From the NCBI GenBank assembly GCA_030645915.1, contig JAUSNO010000017.1:62001-126000 (forward strand): 64,000 nt of DNA. The letters run 5' to 3'. The notes below the pieces were generated by a model. It was given only the letters and a program-made list of their open reading frames with translations. It searched no databases and was not told the DNA's origin. This stretch comes from Undibacterium sp. Lineage in GTDB: Bacteria > Pseudomonadota > Gammaproteobacteria > Burkholderiales > Burkholderiaceae_D. This document shows positions 28,752 through 38,935 of the stretch, in pieces (position 1 is the first letter of the stretch; every line of letters begins with the position of its first letter). The position numbers and the translations under genes are program-made.

Positions 28752-29659
28752 TGTTGATCTCCCATGATTTGCAGGAAAACGTCTTCCAGATCGGCCTGTT
28801 GCAGATGCAGATCTTCCATCACACAACCCGCGGTACGCAAGGTTGCCAGGATGGGTTCTACTTCGGTGTAGTCAGTAATGCGCAACATGTATTGTTGATC
28901 AACCGCAGGCCCCTCATGCTGGATCAGCAAGGGGTGCAAGCTGGCAGGCAATTGTCCATGCGCCAGCGTGATCTTCATTTGCGAGCCGGAAATTCGCTTG
29001 ATCAGTGCAGACATGCTATCGAGTGCCACCACCTTGCCGGCCTTGAGCATGGCAACCCGGTTGCACAGGGCTTGCGCCTCTTCCAGATAATGCGTGGTCA
29101 ACACCACGGTATGGCCTTCCGTATTGAGCCGCGCAATGAATTTCCACAGCGTCTGACGCAATTCAACATCGACACCTGCAGTTGGCTCGTCCAATACAAT
29201 GACCGGTGGCTTATGCACCAGCGCCTGCGCCACCAGCACACGACGCTTCATGCCGCCGGATAAGGCACGCATATTGGTATCGGCTTTATTGGTCAGATCG
29301 AGGTTTTCCATGACCTCGTCTATCCATTTATCGTTGTTCTTCAAACCAAAATAGCCGGACTGCATGCGCAAGGTTTCGCGCACGGTAAAGAAAGGATCGA
29401 ACACCAGTTCTTGCGGTACGACGCCGATGTTTTTGCGCGCCGCACGATAGTCATTGACAACATCATGCCCCTGTATCGTCACACTGCCAGAATCGGCCCG
29501 ATTAAGGCCCGCGATAATCGAAATCAGTGTGGTCTTGCCGGCACCGTTAGGTCCGAGCAAGCCAAAGAACTCCCCTTCTTCGATAGTCAGGGAGACACCG
29601 CCCAGCGCCTTCAAGGACTGGTAACTTTTTTCAACATTGGTAATTTGTATGGCAGCCAT
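28748..29659 (-). CDS. ABC-2 exporter ATPase (YadG-like)
   Basis: A 303-residue ABC ATPase with Walker A GPNGAGKTTL, signature LSGGMKRRVLVAQAL, Walker B VIVLDEPTAGVD and the switch H in LTTHYLEEAQ. A C-terminal regulatory region of about 80 residues is present, as in daunorubicin-type exporter ATPases. It is coupled to the permease gene and is separate from the Mla importer upstream. Confidence 0.95.
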   Translation of the reverse strand: MAAIQITNVEKSYQSLKALGGVSLTIEEGEFFGLLGPNGAGKTTLISIIAGLNRADSGSVTIQGHDVVNDYRAARKNIGVVPQELVFDPFFTVRETLRMQSGYFGLKNNDKWIDEVMENLDLTNKADTNMRALSGGMKRRVLVAQALVHKPPVIVLDEPTAGVDVELRQTLWKFIARLNTEGHTVVLTTHYLEEAQALCNRVAMLKAGKVVALDSMSALIKRISGSQMKITLAHGQLPASLHPLLIQHEGPAVDQQYMLRITDYTEVEPILATLRTAGCVMEDLHLQQADLEDVFLQIMGDQQ

Positions 29660-29766
29660 GTGGCAATGTGCACTCTTTGTGCGTAATAGGTATCGCCGCT
29701 TTGCGGCGAAAACCTTCGATTATAGGGGATTTTTTGTTACAGGATGAGCGCTAATCTGATAATGCG

Positions 29767-29797
29767 TGATCATGTATGGATGATCCATGCATGATCA
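29767..29797. repeat. 31-bp near-perfect palindrome with GATC sites
   Basis: TGATCATG, ATGGAT, a central G, ATCCAT and CATGATCA make a symmetrical 31-base palindrome with one G-T position. It contains three GATC sites, and a fourth follows at 29798-29801. It lies in the 166-base gap between mlaB and the exporter ATPase gene. No T tract follows, so a classical terminator is unlikely. Confidence 0.6.
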
Positions 29798-29825
29798 GAT
29801 CGGAGCTAACGCAAAACGGAAGGGG

Positions 29826-30101
29826 TCAATGTCGCCCGGAAGGCGTGGCGATCAGGAAATCTGATACGCCATATAAATCCATCAGACTGTTCAATGTGGT
29901 AGGTATGCCATGAAAAATCAACGTCTTTCCGCTTGCATTTGCCGCACGTTGCCATTCAAGCATGACAGCAACTGCTGAAGAGTCGACCAGTGCCAGTAAG
30001 GACAAATCAAATTCAATCTGTCCTTGGGCAATCGCTGCCAAACCAGATTGCACTGTACTAAGCGCATTGTGCAGATTGAGTTCTTGGTCAGGCTGATACA
30101 T
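29826..30101 (-). CDS. mlaB: STAS-domain protein MlaB
   Basis: A 91-residue STAS domain protein, cytosolic component of the MlaFEDB phospholipid transporter. The key segment FDLSLLALVDSSAVAVMLEW contains the STAS serine region. It is 11 bases after mlaC. Confidence 0.88.
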   Translation of the reverse strand: MYQPDQELNLHNALSTVQSGLAAIAQGQIEFDLSLLALVDSSAVAVMLEWQRAANASGKTLIFHGIPTTLNSLMDLYGVSDFLIATPSGRH

Positions 30102-30112
30102 GCAAACTCCTA

Positions 30113-30754
30113 TTATTTTGCTGCTGTCTTGCTTGCGCTGGGGGTAGCCAACTTTTTATTTTTTTCAACCAGGGTCTTGATCAAGCCATTGATACCGGAT
30201 TTAGTTACCTCGGCAGCAAAACTGCCTTTATAGGTTTCCACCAGCCAGGCACCAAGTACATTGATATCATATATTTTCCAGCCAGTTGCTGATTTTGCCA
30301 GGCGATAGCTCAACTGCAAAGGCTCGCCTCGCGTCTGGATAACCTGGCTCTTCACTTCCACTTCGGTATCATCAGGCGCACCTCGGAATGGCTTAAATTC
30401 CACTTTCTGATCTTTAATCTGCGAGATGGCGCCAGAATAGGTGTGTACCAGCAAGGTACGAAACTCGTTGATCAGTTGCTTTTGCTGCTCAGGGCTGGCA
30501 TCACGCCAATTTTTTCCCGCCGCCAGGGATGTCATGCGCGTGAAATCGATATGCGGCAAAATTTTGCTCTCGACTATTTCGAAGACGCGCTTCTGATCAC
30601 CCGACTGGATGTCCTTATCCGCTTTAGCGATATCAAGAATTTCCTGACTCAGTCGCTTGATCAGTGCATCTGGAGCCTCATCGGCTGCCATACAACTTCC
30701 GACAAAACTTAAACTTACCAGCAAACTCAAAAGAAATTTATTAATCAGTTTCAT
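30113..30754 (-). CDS. mlaC: periplasmic phospholipid-binding protein MlaC
   Basis: A 213-residue Ttg2D/MlaC protein with a Sec signal peptide (1-23). It shuttles phospholipids between MlaA at the outer membrane and MlaFEDB at the inner membrane. Typical stretches are LPHIDFTRMTSLAAGKNWR, EFRTLLVHTYSGAISQIK and GWKIYDINVLGAWLVETY. Confidence 0.95.
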   Translation of the reverse strand: MKLINKFLLSLLVSLSFVGSCMAADEAPDALIKRLSQEILDIAKADKDIQSGDQKRVFEIVESKILPHIDFTRMTSLAAGKNWRDASPEQQKQLINEFRTLLVHTYSGAISQIKDQKVEFKPFRGAPDDTEVEVKSQVIQTRGEPLQLSYRLAKSATGWKIYDINVLGAWLVETYKGSFAAEVTKSGINGLIKTLVEKNKKLATPSASKTAAK

Positions 30755-30878
30755 ATCTCAACTTTCCATTTGCGCCAGATGCGCTTATTAACAATAGGTA
30801 TCTAATCGTTTAGTGTCACAACTGGTTGACATCAGCAATGATTAGTTACACAAGATTTACAAATTCATCACTTCAAAC

Positions 30879-31697
30879 TTATTCTTCGTCCGGATTGACC
30901 TGTGAGGCGCGGCGCTGAAGATAGGCATCGCGAATAAACACATACTTATCCAGTGCAGCTTCTTCAATCAGACTGCCCGCATCAAGAAACGATGCGCGTT
31001 TATCAACTACTTTGACTGCCGTACCAAAATAGCGCGTACTGGTCGGTGTCTGATAGGACCAAAGGTCCCCTTTAAAATCGACGGGCGTGGCGATCACATC
31101 GCGCACCGTAGAGGCCCCGAGAAATGGCAGCATCACATAAGGTCCAGATCTCACGCCCCATCTTCCCAGCGTCTGTCCAAAATCTTCCCTGTGCTTGGGT
31201 ATGCCTCCAGCGGAGGCAATATCGATCAATCCAGCGAGGCCGAAAGTAGAATTGATTGCGACGCGCATGACATCATTCACACCATCTGTCACCCTACCCT
31301 GTAACAGACTATTAACAGCAGTCCAGACATCGCCAACGTTGCCAAAAAAATTGCCAATGGCAGTCTGCATGAACGACGGCAGGTACGATTGATACGCTTG
31401 CGCTATCGGCTTCAAGGCAATTTCGTCGATTTGCTCATTAAAACGAAACATGACGCGATTAAAACCTTCCAATGGATCACGCGGATTATCGCCAATATTC
31501 GTTTTGACGCTAATCTTGTCCAAGGTCTTAACGGTTCCCGTTTTGATGGTATCAATCGTCGTGTGTGCACTGGTCTTTATGCTACTTACTGTAGAACAAG
31601 CCCCCAATGACAGGCTCACGATCAAAATACCGGCAAGTCGCAACAGATTTGAATGCTGACGCTGCGATCTCAAGAAAAAGTGTCTTGGTGTTTTCAT
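30879..31697 (-). CDS. mlaA: outer-membrane lipoprotein MlaA (VacJ)
   Basis: A 272-residue lipoprotein with lipobox LGAC (lipidated C34). The VacJ signature is DPLEGFNRVMFRFNEQID and later SGPYVMLPFLGASTVRD. It extracts misplaced phospholipid from the outer leaflet. It overlaps mlaD by four bases; an mlaA inside the operon is typical of Betaproteobacteria, unlike E. coli. Confidence 0.96.
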   Translation of the reverse strand: MKTPRHFFLRSQRQHSNLLRLAGILIVSLSLGACSTVSSIKTSAHTTIDTIKTGTVKTLDKISVKTNIGDNPRDPLEGFNRVMFRFNEQIDEIALKPIAQAYQSYLPSFMQTAIGNFFGNVGDVWTAVNSLLQGRVTDGVNDVMRVAINSTFGLAGLIDIASAGGIPKHREDFGQTLGRWGVRSGPYVMLPFLGASTVRDVIATPVDFKGDLWSYQTPTSTRYFGTAVKVVDKRASFLDAGSLIEEAALDKYVFIRDAYLQRRASQVNPDEE

Positions 31698-32167
31698 TTA
31701 CTTTCATCCTTGCCTTCAGCCGCTTTACTGAACAGGAATTGACTGATCAGATTTTCCAGCACGACTGCAGACTGTGTCATTTTTATGCGATCACCTGCCA
31801 CCAGGTTCGCCACGTCACCACCAGGTTCCAGGCCGATGTACTGCTCACCCAACAAACCCGATGTCAGAATTTTTGCCGAGGTATCTTTTGGAAATTTATA
31901 GCGATTTTCCATTTGCAAAGTCACGGTGGCTTGAAACGTCTTGTCATCAAAGCGTATCTCTCCCACCCGACCAACAACAACGCCGGCACTCTTCACAGCA
32001 GCCTTAGGCTTGAGACCGCCGATATTGTCAAACCGGGTAATCACATCGTAGGTTTTATCAAAAGAAAGTGTACTCATGTTGCCAGCCTTCAATGCCAAAA
32101 ACAGCAAAGCGGCAGCGCCCAGAAGTACGAACAATCCAACCCAGAAATCCATTGATTTTTTTTGCAT
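31694..32167 (-). CDS. mlaD: MCE-domain protein MlaD
   Basis: A 157-residue protein with one N-terminal transmembrane helix (FWVGLFVLLGAAALLFLAL) and an MCE domain (about 38-115) including TRFDNIGGLKPKAAVKSAGV. It forms the periplasmic hexameric ring of the transporter. The open frame extends 20 codons further upstream, but ATG 32167 gives the standard start MQKKSMDFWVG. Confidence 0.95.
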   Translation of the reverse strand: MQKKSMDFWVGLFVLLGAAALLFLALKAGNMSTLSFDKTYDVITRFDNIGGLKPKAAVKSAGVVVGRVGEIRFDDKTFQATVTLQMENRYKFPKDTSAKILTSGLLGEQYIGLEPGGDVANLVAGDRIKMTQSAVVLENLISQFLFSKAAEGKDESK

Positions 32168-32303
32168 AATTAACCTTTTACATTGCCGAAAAGTGCTCTG
32201 AATCACGATCGAATTGAGCGCTTTCAACGATGTTCAAATACCATTTATCGTCTTTGCATCCGAAACGCCAGAAAAGAGAAACCAGGCGTATCGCTATTTA
32301 CAT

Positions 32304-33074
32304 TTATTGAAACATCCATGCTGTCAGCAAGAAATCGAGCCACAACACCAGCAGCGACGAGATGACCACGGTTCTGGTGGTTGCTCTCGCCACACCTTCA
32401 GGTGTCGGGCTGGCCTCATAACCTTGAAACAGGGCTACAAAGGTAACAGCAAACCCAAACACCAAGCTCTTGATGACGCCATTGCCAATATCCTGCCAGA
32501 CATCGACACCCGCCTGCATTTGCGACCAGAACGAACCCTCATCGACACCAATCAGTTTTACGCCGACCAGATAACCGCCAATGATGCCCGTCGCATTAAA
32601 AATCGCCGTCAGGATAGGCATGGCAATCACTCCGGCAAGAAAACGCGGGGCGATCACGCGTTGCATGGGGTTAACCGCCATCATCTCCATGGCGGCCAAT
32701 TGCTCGCCAGCCTTCATCAAACCGATTTCTGCTGTCAGAGAAGTCCCGGCACGGCCTGCGAACAGCAAGGCTGTCACGACCGGACCAAGTTCTCTTGTGA
32801 GCGATAAAGCCACCAGCAGACCCAATGCTTCTTCAGAGCCATAACGATTGAGCGTGTAATAGCCCTGATATCCAAGCACAAAACCAACAAACAGCCCTGA
32901 TACGGCAATAATGACGAGCGAATAATTGCCGATGAAATGAATCTGATCTGTCACCAGTCGCGGCCTGCGCCACAGACCTGCCGCATTGGCCAGGATGCTA
33001 AAAAAACTGCGCGTGGCGTATCCCAGATCTTCACTGGTTTGCCTGACCATTTGTCCTACACGAGAGATCATCAC
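32304..33074 (-). CDS. mlaE: phospholipid transporter permease MlaE
   Basis: A 256-residue polytopic permease. Family landmarks are SLTRELGPVVTALLFAGRAG, TAEIGLMKAGEQLAAMEMM and GYEASPTPEGVARATTRTVV. It overlaps mlaF by four bases. The 136-base gap to mlaD is unusually large for this operon and holds nothing recognised. Confidence 0.97.
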   Translation of the reverse strand: MMISRVGQMVRQTSEDLGYATRSFFSILANAAGLWRRPRLVTDQIHFIGNYSLVIIAVSGLFVGFVLGYQGYYTLNRYGSEEALGLLVALSLTRELGPVVTALLFAGRAGTSLTAEIGLMKAGEQLAAMEMMAVNPMQRVIAPRFLAGVIAMPILTAIFNATGIIGGYLVGVKLIGVDEGSFWSQMQAGVDVWQDIGNGVIKSLVFGFAVTFVALFQGYEASPTPEGVARATTRTVVISSLLVLWLDFLLTAWMFQ

Positions 33075-33886
33075 GCATTACCTCCGTGTGGCCGTTTCAG
33101 GCCAAGGTCATCTGCCAGGGTCTTGCCAGGATAATGAAAAGGCACCGGACCATCAGCCTCTGCATGCACAAATTGTTTGACATACGGGTCAGTTGACTCC
33201 AATAGTTCCTTCGGAGTTCCTTGCGCAACGATTTTTCCTTGTGATAAAAAATAGACGTAGTCTGCGATCGTGAATGATTCATGCACATCATGAGAAACCA
33301 GGATCGAAGTCGAACCGAGCGCATCATTCAGGCTTCTGATGAGGTTGGCAATCACCCCCATGGAAATAGGATCGAGGCCGGCAAACGGCTCGTCATACAT
33401 AATGAGTTGCGGATCAAGTGCCACGGCACGCGCCAATGCTACCCGACGCGCCATACCGCCAGAGACTTCCGAAGGCTTCAAGCCGGCTGCATTGCGCAAA
33501 CCGACCGCATGCAGCTTCATCAGTACCAGATCGTGAATCATACTTTCTGACAAATTGGTATGTTCACGCAAGGGAAACGCCACATTTTCAAACACGCTCA
33601 GGTCTGTGAATAAGGCACCGTGCTGAAACAACATCCCCATCTTGCGTCGCAAGGCATATAAATCTGCAGTGCCAAGCGACTGCACAGCCTGGCCGTCGAC
33701 AACAATCGACCCGCGCTGCGATTGAATCTGACCGCCGATCAGACGCAGGATAGTGGTCTTGCCCGAGCCGGATCCGCCCATGACGGCAATCACTTTGCCG
33801 CGGGTAAAGTCCATATTGAGGCCAGACAAGATAGGCCGGTCACCATAGCCAAAGTGTAGATCGCGAATTTCGACGAGATTAGGCAC
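33071..33886 (-). CDS. mlaF: phospholipid transporter ATPase MlaF
   Basis: A 271-residue ABC ATPase with Walker A GGSGSGKTTI, signature VSGGMARRVALARA and Walker B LIMYDEPFAGLD. It is the first gene of the Mla operon. The upstream region is AT-rich and contains an inverted repeat (33978-34010). Confidence 0.97.
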   Translation of the reverse strand: MPNLVEIRDLHFGYGDRPILSGLNMDFTRGKVIAVMGGSGSGKTTILRLIGGQIQSQRGSIVVDGQAVQSLGTADLYALRRKMGMLFQHGALFTDLSVFENVAFPLREHTNLSESMIHDLVLMKLHAVGLRNAAGLKPSEVSGGMARRVALARAVALDPQLIMYDEPFAGLDPISMGVIANLIRSLNDALGSTSILVSHDVHESFTIADYVYFLSQGKIVAQGTPKELLESTDPYVKQFVHAEADGPVPFHYPGKTLADDLGLKRPHGGNA

Positions 33887-34241
33887 AAAGAGAATTAAGA
33901 TTTCAAAACCGAGATTGTAAACCAGATCAGTGAATCAGGTTTGTACCAACCCATGTTTAAAATGTAACAGAATTTTAAATATTCTGAATATATTGAATTT
34001 AAAGAATATTAACAAGATAAATAAACATTTAACCGAATTTAATTCTAAATTGATTTTAAAACATTCGAAAAATTAATGAACTTTGAGTCAGATATATTTG
34101 AAATTCGCGATCATTTACGATTTTTAACAGGAAAAATTTACCTGCAAACGTGAACCCATCGATCACGGACCAGACTAGGTCAACAAGCAGCCACGGCATT
34201 TTTATGCCTGCAACAGCGTTGGCATAGACGCCCATTTTGCG
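33887..34241. promoter_or_regulatory. AT-rich gap upstream of mlaF
   Basis: No gene is supported here. Bases 33950-34080 are very AT-rich and should contain the mlaF promoter. An inverted repeat AATATTCT (33978-33985) / AGAATATT (34003-34010) with a 17-base spacer is a candidate operator. Confidence 0.4.
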
Positions 34242-34273
34242 AAAAAAAAACCGATGGCGTACCATCGGTTTTT
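34242..34273 (-). terminator. terminator after the thiolase gene
   Basis: On the minus strand AAAACCGATGG, TACG, CCATCGG and then nine T residues form a classical rho-independent terminator 18 bases after the thiolase stop. Confidence 0.9.
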
Positions 34274-34291
34274 ATCTGTATTAAAACAACA

Positions 34292-35473
34292 TTACATACG
34301 CTCAAAAATCACTGCAATACCCTGACCGCCGCCGATACACATGGTCGCCAGCGCGTACTTGCCGCCGGTGCGATGCAGCTCGTAAATTGCCTTGGTGGCG
34401 ATGAAGGCGCCGGAGCAACCGACCGGGTGGCCGAGCGCAATCGCGCCGCCGTTCGGGTTGGTCTTGGCCGGGTCAAGGCCGAGTGCCTTGTTCACCGCGA
34501 TAGCTTGAGCGGCGAAGGCTTCGTTGGCTTCGATGACGTCGATCTGGTCTAGCGTCAAGCCGGCTTTTTTGAGCGCCAGCTTGGTGGCCGGGATCGGGCC
34601 TTCACCCATGATTTCATTCGGCACACCAGAGACTGCATAAGACACAATGCGTGCCATCGGCTTTTGGCCTGCCTTGGCGGCGACATCGGCTGCGGCCAGC
34701 ACGAAGAAGGCGGCGCCGTCGTTGATACCGGAGGCGTTGCCGGCGGTAACCGTACCATCTTTTTTGAAGGCCGGTTTCATCTTGGCCAGCGATTCCATGG
34801 TGGTGTTGGCTTTGCCATGTTCATCCACTTCAAACACCACTTCACCTTTGCGCGTTTGCTGAACGATAGGCACGATCTGCGACTTGAAGCGCCCTTCGGC
34901 AATCGCTACCGCGGCGCGGCGTTGCGATTCCACGGCGAACGCATCTTGCTCTTCGCGCGAGATATCCCACTTGGTCGCCAGGTTTTCTGCCGTGATACCC
35001 ATGTGGCCAACGCCAAACGGATCGGTCAATACCGCGACCATCATGTCGATGGCCTTGGCGTCGCCCATGCGTGCACCAGAACGCAAGGCCGGCATCATGT
35101 AAGAGCCGCGCGACATGACTTCAACGCCGCCGCCGATACCGTAATCAAAATCACCGAGCATGATGCCCTGCGCAGCGGTAACGATGCCTTGCAAGCCGGA
35201 GGAGCATAAACGGCTCACTTGCATGGCGATAGAATCCATCGGCAAACCAGCCTGGATGGAAGCAACGCGCGAGACATAGGCGTAACGCGAATCAGTAGGG
35301 ATGCAGGTACCGACCACGGCGTTACCAATCAATTGCGCATCGACACCGGAACGGGCGATGGCTTCCTTCATCACGATACCGGCCAGCTCGGCCGGTTCCA
35401 TGGTGGATAAGGAACCGCCAAATGCACCAATTGCGGACCGGACCGCGCTGAGAACGACAACATCTTTGCTCAT
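34292..35473 (-). CDS. acetyl-CoA acetyltransferase (thiolase)
   Basis: A 393-residue biosynthetic-type thiolase condensing two acetyl-CoA to acetoacetyl-CoA, or the reverse. The acyl-accepting cysteine is C90 (SRLCSSGLQG), with H349 (GHPVGCSG) and C379 (MCIGGGQG). The start has a strong GAAGGAG ribosome site. No phaB or phaC lies beside it, so AtoB/PhaA assignment cannot be settled. Confidence 0.95.
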   Translation of the reverse strand: MSKDVVVLSAVRSAIGAFGGSLSTMEPAELAGIVMKEAIARSGVDAQLIGNAVVGTCIPTDSRYAYVSRVASIQAGLPMDSIAMQVSRLCSSGLQGIVTAAQGIMLGDFDYGIGGGVEVMSRGSYMMPALRSGARMGDAKAIDMMVAVLTDPFGVGHMGITAENLATKWDISREEQDAFAVESQRRAAVAIAEGRFKSQIVPIVQQTRKGEVVFEVDEHGKANTTMESLAKMKPAFKKDGTVTAGNASGINDGAAFFVLAAADVAAKAGQKPMARIVSYAVSGVPNEIMGEGPIPATKLALKKAGLTLDQIDVIEANEAFAAQAIAVNKALGLDPAKTNPNGGAIALGHPVGCSGAFIATKAIYELHRTGGKYALATMCIGGGQGIAVIFERM

Positions 35474-35787
35474 GAGAAAACTCCTTCAAATAATCGATTA
35501 ACTGCCCGCCAAACTGGTGAGCCCTAAAAAAATGCAGCCTGCAAATGCACGCACCCGTCAAATGAACCCTGCGACACCCTACATGATAACAAGATCCGTT
35601 TCGGCTCAGCCGGAGTTTCTGAGGCTTCCGGTAAAAAATCTGAAAAGTGGCCACGCCACAGCGCAATCTGCATGCGGCTTGCAGGCCAATCTGCCCGCAA
35701 ACCCGCATGGACAGTGCGTGCTGGCGGGGGTGGTTTTTAGATTTTCACATAGATATTGCTGAAATGGATATTGGTATTTTTACGGTA
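35474..35787. repeat. intergenic gap with REP-like palindrome, copy R2
   Basis: This 314-base gap contains R2: arms at 35651-35677 and 35703-35733 pair imperfectly around a loop with GGCTTGCAGGCC, followed by GGTTTTTAGATTTTCAC. The right arm shares ACAGTGCGTGCTGGCGG with R3, and part of it with R1. Nothing else is recognised in the gap. Confidence 0.75.
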
Positions 35788-36192
35788 TCAGCCGGCGCTG
35801 GTTTCTATGACGGGCGAACCCATCAGGGTTTTTTGCACCGGGCATTTTGCCGCGATGGCGACAAGTCGGCTACGCTGCTCTTCGCTCAAACCTGCGCCGT
35901 GCAGTATCACCTGCTTACGGAAAATATCTTGCACGCCTTCCTTATGGTGGGTCAGCGTCACTTCTACCTTATCGAGCGGCCATTGCTGCTGGCGTGCATA
36001 CCAGCGCACGGTCATGGCCGTGCACTCGCCCAGGGCTGCGGTCAGCAGATCGAAAGGTGAAGGCCCCAGATTGCCGCCTTGGTCTTCCAGCGGCTCATCG
36101 CCCTTGATGCTGTGGCCAGAGACGGCAATATCCACGGCAAAGACGCTTTCGCCTGTTTCAATGACATGGGCAGAGATGGTTTTATCAATCAT
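35788..36192 (-). CDS. OsmC family peroxiredoxin-like protein
   Basis: A 134-residue OsmC/YhfA-type protein. The core GGNLGPSPFDLLTAALGECT contains the family cysteine, and a second cysteine lies in AIAAKCPVQKTL. OsmC relatives reduce organic hydroperoxides. The open frame extends upstream through the pirin gene, but ATG 36192 gives the correct N-terminus. It is four bases after the pirin gene, so they form a unit. Confidence 0.9.
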   Translation of the reverse strand: MIDKTISAHVIETGESVFAVDIAVSGHSIKGDEPLEDQGGNLGPSPFDLLTAALGECTAMTVRWYARQQQWPLDKVEVTLTHHKEGVQDIFRKQVILHGAGLSEEQRSRLVAIAAKCPVQKTLMGSPVIETSAG

Positions 36193-36196
36193 GGTT

Positions 36197-37066
36197 TCAT
36201 TCCGGTAGGGGGATAAATTCTTCTTCGTCGCCAGGCACTTTGGCGAAGCGACCGGCTTTCCAGTCGCTTTTTGCCGCCTCGATGCGCGCCTCTGAAGTCG
36301 AGACGAAATTCCAATAAATATGGCGTCGCCCGGGTAGGGTATCGCCACCCAGCAACACCAGATGCGCATCGCTGCTGGCGCTGATGTGGACGTCCGCCGC
36401 CTCGACAAACACCGGCATGCTGCGCGGCTGTATCACTGCATCGCCTATGCGCAGCTCGCCCGAGACCAGATACAAGGCGCGCTCGGCATATTCCAGCGGC
36501 AGCTGCAGCTGGGTGCCAGCCGGCATCCTGGCTTCTACATAGAACAAGGGGCTGAATACTTTCACCGGGGCGGTGTATCCATATGCCGTTCCTGCAATCA
36601 GCTTCAGCGCAACCTGATTGATCTCGAATGCAGGCAGGCTCGCGGCGCTGTGGTGATGGAATTCAGGCGCGACCTCTTCAAACTCTTGCGGCAGCGCCAC
36701 CCAGGTCTGCAGGCCATGCAGGGTTCTGGCTTGCGCACGCTGCTCTGGGCTGCTGCGTTCCGAATGCACAATGCCACGCCCGGCGGTCATCCAGTTCACT
36801 GCGCCGGCCAGAATTTCCTGGGCAGATCCCAGGCTGTCGCGGTGGAACATATTGCCTTCAAACAGATAGGTGACCGTCGCCAGGCCGATGTGCGGATGCG
36901 GGCGCACGTTTATCCCTTCTCCAGCAGCAAAATACGCCGGCCCCATATGGTCGAGAAAGATGAACGGCCCCACCATATGCCGTTTGGCAAAAGGCAAAAT
37001 ACGCCCGACGCTAAAACCGCCCAGATCCTTGTCGCGCGCGCTGATAGTGAGAAGAATGACACTCAT
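36197..37066 (-). CDS. pirin family protein
   Basis: A 289-residue bicupin. The metal-binding motif HPHIGLATVTYLFEG in the N-terminal cupin, FLDHMGPAYF and the GRGIVHSE stretch are characteristic. Some pirins are quercetinases; the natural substrate here is unknown. Confidence 0.92.
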   Translation of the reverse strand: MSVILLTISARDKDLGGFSVGRILPFAKRHMVGPFIFLDHMGPAYFAAGEGINVRPHPHIGLATVTYLFEGNMFHRDSLGSAQEILAGAVNWMTAGRGIVHSERSSPEQRAQARTLHGLQTWVALPQEFEEVAPEFHHHSAASLPAFEINQVALKLIAGTAYGYTAPVKVFSPLFYVEARMPAGTQLQLPLEYAERALYLVSGELRIGDAVIQPRSMPVFVEAADVHISASSDAHLVLLGGDTLPGRRHIYWNFVSTSEARIEAAKSDWKAGRFAKVPGDEEEFIPLPE

Positions 37067-37375
37067 GGCTTATCCTTTGCTGGTTTGAGGCTGGTTTTTC
37101 GTCGATTGTAAATCCAAAGCAAATACCTTGCGCGCATCTGCACCGGCGTTACCGCTTAGCCGGAATAGAGACTGGCCGAACTGCCCTTGGACGAGGTGAT
37201 GACGAGGAAAATCTCAACATCGCCCGTGCCAACACGCCCTATCCATGGGCATGCTGGCGGCATGTGGCTGGAAAGGCGCATGGAATAAGCGTGACAGGGC
37301 ATGCCTTTTTTCATTTTCTGACAAGAAAAAGCCCCAGATCACGCTGAGGCTTTTTTATTTGCGACTTATTTCAAC
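37067..37375. repeat. intergenic gap with diverged REP-like palindrome R4 and the gltD terminator
   Basis: R4 arms lie at 37233-37250 and 37276-37293 (CACGC..CCATG against GCGCATGG..GCGTG), followed by GGCATGCCTTTTTT. It is more diverged than R1-R3. The gltD terminator follows at 37326-37355. No gene is supported. Confidence 0.5.
37326..37355 (-). terminator. terminator after gltD
   Basis: On the minus strand AAAAGCCTCAG and CTGGGGCTTTTT pair with one G-U position around a 6-base loop, followed by T residues, 21 bases after the gltD stop. Confidence 0.8.
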
Positions 37376-38839
<1,464 letters not shown>

Positions 38840-38935
38840 TTTCTACCTCAATTTTGTGGCGGGACAGTGCCCATTCATTCCTGAAATGCAGAGGAGTTGC
38901 GCACCTGACGATGCCGTCAGGTGCGCCGTTCATCT

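Noticed and set aside
34056-34265. 69-codon minus-strand frame upstream of mlaF
   Set aside because: It runs through the thiolase terminator hairpin and has no credible start signal.
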